Assembly (NCBI GenBank): GCA_030631085.1
Contig: DAOVLV010000044.1
Location: forward strand, 1 to 9,558
Reading direction: 5' to 3'
From: Planctomycetales bacterium
GTDB taxonomy: Bacteria; Planctomycetota; Phycisphaerae; SM23-33
Length of the DNA stretch: 9,558 bases
The notes beneath the pieces were generated by a model that did not search any database, was not told where the DNA came from, and saw nothing but the letters and a program-made list of their open reading frames with translations. Numbering within the stretch: position 1 is the stretch's first letter; each line of letters opens with the position of its first letter. This document shows positions 1 to 5,869 of this stretch, piece after piece. A program made the translations under genes and the position numbers.

Positions 1-1443
1 CACAAACCAGAATTCTCTTTCAAAAAAGGTCGAATCTACGACGGTGACCGGCAAATCGTCAGGATTGCTCCTCGGAAACCCAATACAACATCCAAGGTCT
101 TTACTTCGGTGGTCTTGAGGCCAGGGGGGAAAGAGGTCCTCGAGTGGATATGGATGAGGTGCGATGAACCCAAAGACTACTCGCTCGCCGAGGGAAGCAC
201 CCCCCAAAGGCTTATCCTCACGGGTAATCTCCAGAAGCACCGGGACATCGCCGTCAAGATCGAAGCGATTGTAACCTACGACGAGAAGTTGAACAGTTAC
301 GTGTATGATTTCTCCTGGGAAAGGAGGCTCAAAAAACGTCCTGCCTCCTGGAAGAACACCCCGGAGCTCCGCGACCCGGAGTCGCCGAGGCACAATTGGT
401 ACGGCGCTTCGCTGGAGTACTGCAACATAGGCCAGGCGGGAAGGAGCCAGAGCCATTGGGAGTATATGCTTTACCAGGCAAGAAGCGGCGAGTGGCTGAA
501 GGTCCCGCTCAATCATTTTATCACCCTCCAGCAACTTCACCTTGAATTCAAAAAGGGCGGCGCACAATTCGGCTATTTCGGAGCCGATACGCCCTACGTA
601 AATCCGGTGATTGAACTTATGGAAAACACGGCCGACGACACACTCGTGGGCATCTGCGACGCCGGGTACGACTATCACCTTAGAATGAAGCACACCCAGG
701 GCAGAAGGAAATACAAGGCGAGGTTCCGGGTGTATTGTTTCGGGCAGGAAAAAGGGCGGGCGCTCATTCGCAAGGCGGAATTCAGATACACAGAGGCGGA
801 AATGAAGGACTGGCAGCGACCTGCATTGAGATTCAGGAAAGGTTCGCACTTTATTACCGACTTCGAGCGGGGAAACTGCCAGATAAGCCCGATCTCCGTG
901 GCGATCTGGCGACCCTTCGGGGACATATCAAAGACCCGCTGGCTCAGGAATGAAGGATACAAGTCCAAAGGGTGCATAAGAATAGGGCAGGAGGACACGC
1001 TCGTTAAATGTCACTGGGCGATTGCGTGCAACTGCGGGCTTTGGCCTACGACGGAGCCGGGCAAGACTTACAAACTCTCGGCCTGGATAAAGACGGAAAA
1101 CCTCCGCGGCAAGGGAGCCTACATAGAGGCCGACATCCCATTTGTGATGTCTGAAAAGGGCAAATACAAATTTACTCGCGGCAAGAAGAGAATTACATCG
1201 AAGAGGCTTACCGGCACGAACGGCTGGACAAAGGTCGAGCTGGAAATCCCCGGCGTCGAAAAGGCGCTGCTGGACATACGCCTGTGCCATGAAGGGAAGG
1301 GCGTTTCCTGGTTCGACAACGTGATGCTTGAAGGGGATGTTCTGAGATATGACGAGGTAACGTGGGATGACAAGCCTGACAGGCGGTTCAGAAAGAAGGA
1401 TCGTGACATACCGGAGGCAAAGAGCCGTGGAAATTCTGATTAG
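1..1443 (+). CDS. Putative surface lipoprotein with C-terminal CBM-like jelly-roll domain, 5' end cut by window
   Basis: The frame is open from base 1, so the in-frame GTG at 109 is internal and not the start. The visible 480 residues align end to end with the next gene. Its first visible residues (His-Lys-Pro-Glu...Gly-Arg-Ile-Tyr-Asp) match residues 32 onward of that protein, just after its lipoprotein signal, so only about 30 codons are missing and a lipoprotein signal is expected outside the window. Residues 1 to about 280 form a region I do not recognise, probably beta-rich, with Gly-Tyr-Phe-Gly and Asn-Pro-Val-Ile-Glu motifs shared with the paralogue. From about residue 284 (Phe-Ile-Thr-Asp-Phe-Glu) to about 455 it looks like a CBM4/9-type galactose-binding-like fold: Gly-Lys-Thr-Tyr-Lys-Leu-Ser-Ala-Trp-Ile-Lys-Thr, then Gly-Trp-Thr-Lys-Val, then His-Glu-Gly-Lys-Gly...Trp-Phe-Asp-Asn. 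A charged tail of about 30 residues follows. No catalytic motif is recognised. Binding of sugar or cell-wall polysaccharide at the surface is inference. Confidence 0.85.
   Translation, partial: HKPEFSFKKGRIYDGDRQIVRIAPRKPNTTSKVFTSVVLRPGGKEVLEWIWMRCDEPKDYSLAEGSTPQRLILTGNLQKHRDIAVKIEAIVTYDEKLNSYVYDFSWERRLKKRPASWKNTPELRDPESPRHNWYGASLEYCNIGQAGRSQSHWEYMLYQARSGEWLKVPLNHFITLQQLHLEFKKGGAQFGYFGADTPYVNPVIELMENTADDTLVGICDAGYDYHLRMKHTQGRRKYKARFRVYCFGQEKGRALIRKAEFRYTEAEMKDWQRPALRFRKGSHFITDFERGNCQISPISVAIWRPFGDISKTRWLRNEGYKSKGCIRIGQEDTLVKCHWAIACNCGLWPTTEPGKTYKLSAWIKTENLRGKGAYIEADIPFVMSEKGKYKFTRGKKRITSKRLTGTNGWTKVELEIPGVEKALLDIRLCHEGKGVSWFDNVMLEGDVLRYDEVTWDDKPDRRFRKKDRDIPEAKSRGNSD
1413..1417 (+). promoter_or_regulatory. 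Ribosome binding site deciding the GTG start of the second paralogue
   Basis: GGAGG lies 9 bases before GTG 1427, inside the end of the upstream gene. No comparable site precedes the in-frame ATG at 1367. A start at 1427 also places the hydrophobic signal at the very N-terminus, as a lipoprotein requires. Confidence 0.6.
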
Positions 1444-2806
1444 TTGGATGCTTATTTTCATCGTTGCCGTGATGTTGCTGGCTGGTTGTAGCGCCGCCCC
1501 GGCTGTGCAGACCGGCAGTTACAGACCTGATATTTCCCATCGCCAGGGCGTCATCTACGACCACGGCAGGCCGATTGCGAAGATTAAAGGCTTTCGCCTC
1601 AAGTCGGTGGTGCTCGTTCCCGGCGGGCAGGCCACGATAGAGGACTGGGACGTCTCCTGGCGCGGCGGCAGGGGGAAGGTAACGACACTGGAGGGTGTTT
1701 CGGTCCGGCAGAGCAGCCCTTCCGCCCTGGAGGTGATGATTGACGGGCGTTCCGCCGGCGGGCATTACAGCAGCACGACGAAGATTACAATAACCTACAG
1801 CAGGACGCTTGACAGTTACCTCTACGAAGTCGAATCCACGCTCGTAAAAGAGAAATTCCCGATAGAAGGCTGGTACTACGTTGATTGGAAAAAACTCGTC
1901 GGCCCGCCTTCGGAATGTTGCCGGCTGAAATTCAAGGCGCCGGACAAGTGGAACTGCTGCGTGTACAGGGACCGGGACGGGAAATTTACAAAGATACCCT
2001 TCAATTATCTCATGACGCCGGACAAGGCCCGGCAATACTTCCCCCGAAAAGGCGCGTTTGTGGGTTATTTCGGCGATTCGGAAGGGGTTAATCCCGTCAT
2101 TGAATTCATAGACGCCACCGGCCTCAACAGTTACGCCCACATATCAGCCTCACTGGACAGTCTCTATCTGGGCCGGCTTTTCAATAACGTTTTAGGACAC
2201 TGCAGCGACAGGCTCGGCATCCGGTATCGGTTGTGCCGGTACGGCCGCAGGCGTTCTGCGCCGATAGTCCGGGCAGGGCGGGTCAGGAAATACACCGACG
2301 AGGAAATACAGGAATACGCCCGTCCGAGGTTCGAGCCGGAGAAGGTCTGCGACTTCGAAAAGGCGATAGACCTGACCAAAACGGACAAGGCCGGGTATTG
2401 GGACGTCTTCGGCGACATCCTTGACGCCGAGTGGTGTGCCAACGTCGCCCACAGCGGCAGGCGGTCGCTCAAATGCGCCGGGAATTTAAAATCCTCAAAG
2501 TGCTGGTGGGAACTGGCGCTGCACACAAAGGTATATCCCATGTTGGAGAAGGGCGGGAAATACCGCGTAACCGCGTATGTGAAGACAAACGCCCTGGACG
2601 GCAAAGGTGCCGTACTGGAGTGCATAAAACTCAAGGGTGGAGCGGCCTTCAAATCGCCGCCGATAATCGGCACGACGGGATGGAAGAAGTTGGTGGTCGA
2701 TATCCCGCCGTCTTCGGAAGCCACCGGCCTGCAAATAAGATTGCTGCACGAAGGCAAGGGCGAATCTTGCTTTGACGACGTGCGATTCAGCCGTGTTGCG
2801 AAGTAG
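1427..2806 (+). CDS. Lipoprotein with CBM-like C-terminal domain, tandem paralogue of the preceding gene
   Basis: With the GTG start at 1427 the product is 459 residues. An ATG at 1367 is in frame but would put about 20 polar residues before the signal; ATG 1448 is a shorter alternative. Residues 4-20 are hydrophobic and end in the canonical lipobox Leu-Ala-Gly-Cys with Cys21 as the lipid-bearing residue, so the protein is probably membrane-anchored outside the cytoplasm. Residues 32 to about 300 are a family-specific region shared with the upstream gene (Gly-Val-Ile-Tyr-Asp, Val-Gly-Tyr-Phe-Gly, Asn-Pro-Val-Ile-Glu-Phe). Residues about 307-456 resemble a CBM4/9-like jelly roll: Ala-His-Ser-Gly-Arg-Arg-Ser-Leu, Tyr-Arg-Val-Thr-Ala-Tyr-Val-Lys-Thr, Gly-Thr-Thr-Gly-Trp, and His-Glu-Gly-Lys-Gly...Phe-Asp-Asp-Val. 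The mid region has two vicinal cysteine pairs (164-165 and 177-178), largely absent from the paralogue. The gene overlaps its neighbour by 17 bases, suggesting translational coupling. Function is unknown; glycan binding is inferred. Confidence 0.88.
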   Translation: MEILISWMLIFIVAVMLLAGCSAAPAVQTGSYRPDISHRQGVIYDHGRPIAKIKGFRLKSVVLVPGGQATIEDWDVSWRGGRGKVTTLEGVSVRQSSPSALEVMIDGRSAGGHYSSTTKITITYSRTLDSYLYEVESTLVKEKFPIEGWYYVDWKKLVGPPSECCRLKFKAPDKWNCCVYRDRDGKFTKIPFNYLMTPDKARQYFPRKGAFVGYFGDSEGVNPVIEFIDATGLNSYAHISASLDSLYLGRLFNNVLGHCSDRLGIRYRLCRYGRRRSAPIVRAGRVRKYTDEEIQEYARPRFEPEKVCDFEKAIDLTKTDKAGYWDVFGDILDAEWCANVAHSGRRSLKCAGNLKSSKCWWELALHTKVYPMLEKGGKYRVTAYVKTNALDGKGAVLECIKLKGGAAFKSPPIIGTTGWKKLVVDIPPSSEATGLQIRLLHEGKGESCFDDVRFSRVAK

Positions 2807-2903
2807 TTCGCTACATAGCACGAGTCGCTCCGTCCACTTAATTACCATTGCGGACTTGTCACGGCGTAGTCTTGACGAAGCCGGATTGCGGATTATTCTT
2901 CAT

Positions 2904-2952
2904 AAAAACCTCCAGCCCACGGAAAAGGAGAAGCAATCTGTGGGCTGGGGGT
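2904..2952 (-). terminator. Intrinsic terminator for the minus-strand PEP-CTERM gene
   Basis: Bases 2908-2923 pair with 2937-2952 in a 16-bp stem with two G-T wobbles (core CCAGCCCAC / GTGGGCTGG) and a 13-base loop. Read on the minus strand the stem is followed at once by TTTTT (2908-2904), the layout of a Rho-independent terminator. It lies about 100 bases past the PEP-CTERM stop. On the plus strand no T tract follows, so it is not a clear terminator for the lipoprotein gene. Confidence 0.7.
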
Positions 2953-2969
2953 ACATACCAATTTCCAAT

Positions 2970-3065
2970 TGTTAACTATCCGTGTAATCCGCCGTCAGGC
3001 CACGACATGTCTGCCGTGCCATGGTGGACTACTTTTTCCGTCGTCCCCTCGACTACGCTCGGGAC
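2970..3065. repeat. Mosaic of short palindrome-like, possibly interspersed repeats
   Basis: This stretch contains the phrase ATCCGTGTAATCCG (2978-2991). It is followed by the degenerate palindrome GTCTGCCGTGCCATGGTGGAC (3009-3029, outer arms GTC/GAC, two central mismatched pairs). A GTCCC...GGGAC motif (3043-3065) then runs over the stop codon of the PEP-CTERM gene. From memory, phrases of this kind recur between genes in environmental bacteria, but only one copy of each is seen here. Calling it an interspersed repeat is inference. Confidence 0.3.
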
Positions 3066-4276
3066 CTACGGCGCAACAGAACGCCGATTCCGCCGATGCC
3101 AAGAAGCACCATCGTCGCCGGCTCGGGAATCTGGATCAACTGTCCGCCAGTTCCACCGTCGAAGACACGGCCGTCGCCCGTATAGGCGCTCGGCGCTTCG
3201 CCGTTCAGATAGTAAAGCGTCAGGCCGCTCAGGTCGAGTGTCGAACCGGCTAATATATCGAGGGTCTCGACGTAGAGGACCTCGGCCAGTGCGTCCTGCT
3301 GGTTGTTCGACGCATCGACCAGCGTCAGGTTGGAGCCTTTGGTGGCGGTGCCGACCGTCAGGCCTTCCAGCGCGAAGTTCTCGACCAACCCAGCCATAAC
3401 AGCGCCAAGGTCAGCGCCGCCGACCTCGCATTTGGCCGTCTTGTCGGTGCCGTTCTCGAACACGAAGGTAATGTTGTTGAGTCCGGCCAGGCCCGTTACG
3501 GAAGCGTCGGTTGTCCTGTTCTCGATGTAGGTGTTCCCGCCGGTCAGGCGGATACTGGATCCTTCAACAGCCGTAACTTTGACGTTGGCCCACGTGTCAT
3601 ACTCGCCGAACTTGACGCCGCCATTATTGAAGGAGATGTTGGCCGAGTTATCCAGGATGTTGAACTCACTCGTGTTGGTCGTACCGCTGACAGACATCTT
3701 CCAACCATGGAACACTCCGCCGCTAATGTTGGCGATACCCTTTCCGCCGCCATATCCGAGAGACACGCCTGTACCACTGTTGAAGTCGCCGCCGCTGAAG
3801 TTGAGAGTGCCGGTGGCGCCGTTATAGCCTATGCCTGTGCCATAGCCGTAGAAATTGCCTCCGGTCATGTTCAGCGTGCCGTTACCACCGGCCTCGCGGC
3901 CAACGTAGTTCCAGGTGGCCTTGTACCAGGAGCTGACGCCAACGTTCACGACGCCAGTTCCGGCGTAGCCGACATAGGCATTAGTCAGGGAATTGTAGAA
4001 TCCGGTGCCGGCGTTTATCATGGTCATTGTGCCGGAACCCGTCGATGTGCCGACATACAAAGAATTCGCTGAGCAACGGGGGCCGGCAGTAGATGAGCAT
4101 GTCCCACCGTTTTCGATATAGACCATGTCGTCGGTGGTCGGCGTGCCATTGGGGTTCCAGTTGGTGGTTGTGTTCCATTCACCACTGGTGGCGTCCCAGT
4201 AGTAATCTGTGGCCTGGGCCTGTCCGGCCAAGGCCAATACCGCCACTACTGCCAATAAAATCGTTGCATTTCTCAT
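3053..4276 (-). CDS. PEP-CTERM sorting domain protein with beta-strand (autotransporter-like) repeats
   Basis: The product is 407 residues and starts at ATG 4276, with GAGGAG 7 bases upstream. Residues 1-22 form a Sec signal peptide with a likely Ala-Gln-Ala cleavage site. The mature protein opens Thr-Asp-Tyr-Tyr-Trp-Asp-Ala and has the Trp-Asn...Asn-Trp pattern common in planctomycete beta-helix surface proteins. Residues about 82-190 hold five turns of a Gly-Thr-Leu-Asn-x-x-Gly-Gly-like repeat at 23-26 residue spacing, suggesting a beta-solenoid. The C-terminus is a classic sorting signal: Pro-Glu-Pro at 384-386, a hydrophobic stretch to about 401, then Arg-Arg-Arg-Ser-Arg-Ala. In known systems an exosortase recognises this signal and the protein is exported to the surface or extracellular matrix; no exosortase is visible here. 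The gene is transcribed away from the XylR-like regulator, which may control it. Its ligand or structural role is unknown. Confidence 0.95.
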   Translation of the reverse strand: MRNATILLAVVAVLALAGQAQATDYYWDATSGEWNTTTNWNPNGTPTTDDMVYIENGGTCSSTAGPRCSANSLYVGTSTGSGTMTMINAGTGFYNSLTNAYVGYAGTGVVNVGVSSWYKATWNYVGREAGGNGTLNMTGGNFYGYGTGIGYNGATGTLNFSGGDFNSGTGVSLGYGGGKGIANISGGVFHGWKMSVSGTTNTSEFNILDNSANISFNNGGVKFGEYDTWANVKVTAVEGSSIRLTGGNTYIENRTTDASVTGLAGLNNITFVFENGTDKTAKCEVGGADLGAVMAGLVENFALEGLTVGTATKGSNLTLVDASNNQQDALAEVLYVETLDILAGSTLDLSGLTLYYLNGEAPSAYTGDGRVFDGGTGGQLIQIPEPATMVLLGIGGIGVLLRRRSRA

Positions 4277-4545
4277 TTTTGCTCTCCTCGTAAAAAAAAC
4301 TCCTCGAAATGTTCCCTCCTTCGCGCTGCGTTGCGCAAAAGCAGAGTCGACGGACCATCCGCCAAATCAAAAATCCGAATTGAACCAACTCCCTCCTTTC
4401 TTTGCCACATGCCACAGGCTGCTTTTGGACACTATTGCTTACCTCACTTCCACATTGTACATTCTATCCGATTTCCCTGTTGCGCCAATGGCGCCTTGCG
4501 GTTAATTACACTGCGCTTTGCGACACAAAGAAAAAGGGTCTGAAA
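4277..4545. promoter_or_regulatory. Divergent regulatory region between the PEP-CTERM gene and the XylR-like regulator
   Basis: These 269 bases must hold the promoters of both flanking genes. A weak sigma70-like candidate for the regulator is TTGCTT (4435-4440), a 17-base spacer, and TACATT (4458-4463). Possible protein-binding or structural elements are a perfect 9-bp inverted repeat CAAAAGCAG (4336-4344) / CTGCTTTTG (4419-4427) and the palindrome GCGCC-AAT-GGCGC (4482-4494). TCCCTCCTT occurs twice (4313-4321 and 4390-4398). No convincing gene lies here. Assigning the sites to the regulator is inference. Confidence 0.45.
4482..4494. promoter_or_regulatory. Perfect short palindrome, candidate operator or leader hairpin
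   Basis: GCGCC and GGCGC flank AAT, about 20 bases past the candidate -10 and 51 bases before the regulator's ATG. It could be an operator or a small hairpin in the leader RNA. Five-base arms can arise by chance in sequence of this composition. Confidence 0.25.
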
Positions 4546-5715
4546 ATGAGGAATTCAAAAAGAATCGCAGTGGATATCCCTTTGGAGTTCCGATTCGCCC
4601 GTCAGATACTCAGGGGGATCAACCGGTATGCTTGGCCGAATCAAAAATGGTTGTTCGGTATCGGATTACCCAGCGGACCCGGCAGGTTACTGCGAGACAA
4701 GAACATGGTCGGGCTGATCTCGATGCGTCGGCCGAGTGATTACATGCCCATCGCCCGTCGCTACGGTCTTTCCGCAGTAGGCGTTGGAACGTGGGCGCCG
4801 AGCAGCGATTTTTCCGGACTACCGTATGTGGACGTGGACCCGAAGGCGATAGGCGAAATGGCGGCGGAGTATTTCGTCGAGCGAGGCTTCCGTAATTTCG
4901 GGATGTTCGCCACGGAAGGTAGTATCCACAGCCGGTATCGCGGCGAGGCCTTTGTTGCGGCGCTGCGACGACGGAAACTTCCCTGCGACGTATTCGATCC
5001 CAAAAAGAAATACCCGCCATGCGGCAAACCGTCGTTCATCATTACCGATTACAACGAATGCATACGCCGCTGGCTTGTGGGTCTGGCCAAGCCGTTGGCC
5101 GTCTTTGCCATTGACGATCCCATCGGAGCGTGGATATGTACAATATGCCAGCAGAGCGACATCTGCGTTCCGGAGGAAGTCGCTATCCTCGGCGCCGACA
5201 ACGACGACACTTACTGCGATACGTCTCGTCCGCCTCTTTCCAGCATCCGTATACCGGCTGAACAGGTTGGTTACAAAGCGGCCAAACTCCTGGACGCCAT
5301 GTTTCAAGGACGGAAGGTACCCAAACGCCCGTTCCTCCTGCCGCCCATGGACGTTGTTACCCGTCAATCCACTGACGTAATGGCCATTGAGAACCATTAT
5401 GTCGTCAGGGCGGTGCGGTTCATTCGCGAGCACGCACACGAAGGAATTGACGTCGAGCGTGTAGTAGAGGAGGCCGGGATGTCGAGGCGGATGCTTGAGA
5501 GGAAGTTCCGGGCGGTGCTTGACCGAAGCCCGTTCGAGGAGATACGTCGGGTGCGGATCGAAAACCTCAAAACACTCCTGTCGCAGACCGACAAGACACT
5601 CGAAACCATAGCCCCCGAATGCGGATTTGTCAACGTCGCACGCATGGGGTTGACCTTCAGAGAGGCCACAGGCATGACCCCCGGAACATACCGCAAACAA
5701 TTCCGAAGCCGGTGA
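4546..5715 (+). CDS. XylR-like transcriptional regulator (LacI-type sensor domain plus AraC HTH)
   Basis: The ATG at 4546 has AGGG 7 bases upstream and gives 389 residues, close to E. coli XylR (392). Longer in-frame starts such as 4402 add unrelated residues and eat into the regulatory gap. Residues about 1-280 are the periplasmic-binding-protein-like sensor without the usual LacI N-terminal DNA-binding domain: Gly-Leu-Ile-Ser-Met-Arg-Arg, Tyr-Val-Asp-Val-Asp, Ala-Ile-Asp-Asp, Gly-Ala-Asp-Asn-Asp-Asp, then Leu-Pro-Pro-Met...Gln-Ser-Thr-Asp, equivalent to Val-Pro-Pro...Arg-Ser-Thr-Asp of E. coli XylR. Residues 286-389 are the AraC domain with two helix-turn-helices, ending Gly-Met-Thr-Pro-Gly-Thr-Tyr-Arg-Lys. 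Members of the family bind a sugar and activate sugar-use genes. No xylose genes are seen nearby, so the effector is unknown and the name xylR is not assigned. Likely targets are the divergent PEP-CTERM gene and perhaps the downstream beta-helix gene. Confidence 0.93.
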   Translation: MRNSKRIAVDIPLEFRFARQILRGINRYAWPNQKWLFGIGLPSGPGRLLRDKNMVGLISMRRPSDYMPIARRYGLSAVGVGTWAPSSDFSGLPYVDVDPKAIGEMAAEYFVERGFRNFGMFATEGSIHSRYRGEAFVAALRRRKLPCDVFDPKKKYPPCGKPSFIITDYNECIRRWLVGLAKPLAVFAIDDPIGAWICTICQQSDICVPEEVAILGADNDDTYCDTSRPPLSSIRIPAEQVGYKAAKLLDAMFQGRKVPKRPFLLPPMDVVTRQSTDVMAIENHYVVRAVRFIREHAHEGIDVERVVEEAGMSRRMLERKFRAVLDRSPFEEIRRVRIENLKTLLSQTDKTLETIAPECGFVNVARMGLTFREATGMTPGTYRKQFRSR

Positions 5716-5734
5716 AACTCTTCGCGGGAAATCT

Positions 5735-5773
5735 GGGGACACCATTAATCCTGTCCCCTTAATTCCCTTAATT
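5735..5773. repeat. REP-like palindrome with tandem CCCTTAATT
   Basis: GGGGACA (5735-5741) and TGTCCCC (5752-5758) form a perfect 7-bp stem with a 10-base loop. CCCTTAATT then occurs twice in tandem (5756-5773). The form resembles palindromes associated with REP-associated tyrosine transposases (TnpA-REP/RAYT), but no such transposase is in the window. It lies 19 bases past the regulator's stop and has no T tract, so it is a poor terminator. Confidence 0.4.
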
Positions 5774-5856
5774 CAGGTATAACTCTTGCGGTAGGAAATA
5801 GGGGGCAAGGGGGGCGTAAAGGTAAGAAAATACGTGTAACCTGGCACAGAAATGAA

Positions 5857-5862
5857 AAGGAG
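5857..5862 (+). promoter_or_regulatory. Ribosome binding site deciding the start of the beta-helix gene
   Basis: AAGGAG is 7 bases before ATG 5870. It lies inside the first codons of the longer reading that begins at ATG 5852, which has no such site before it. The start is therefore set at 5870. Confidence 0.65.
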
Positions 5863-5869
5863 AAGCAGG

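Noticed and set aside
109..1443. GTG at 109 as the start of the first gene
   Set aside because: The frame is open to base 1, and the codons upstream of 109 align with the paralogue, so the gene continues off the left edge.
1388..2140. Minus-strand open frame of 250 codons
   Set aside because: It is antisense to the second lipoprotein gene, shows no recognisable domain, and the opposite strand has a signal peptide and paralogue support.
2798..2811. GCGAA-GTAG-TTCGC hairpin over the stop codon of the second lipoprotein gene
   Set aside because: The stem is only five pairs with no T tract, too weak to call a terminator.
2857..2903. Possible 14-codon minus-strand peptide after GGAGG-TTTTT-ATG
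   Set aside because: The GGAGG is part of the terminator stem and the T run is its tail; a tiny peptide right after a terminator is less likely.
3707..4033. Repeat array that could suggest CRISPR or tandem DNA repeats
   Set aside because: The repetition is at protein level with variable DNA sequence and no constant repeat-spacer pattern.
4402..4545. N-terminal extension of the XylR-like protein from ATG 4402
   Set aside because: The extra 48 residues have no family match and cover the probable promoter; ATG 4546 has a ribosome site and gives the usual length.
4819..5745. Minus-strand open frame of 308 codons
   Set aside because: It lies opposite the XylR-like gene, whose domains are certain, and shows no coherent domain of its own.
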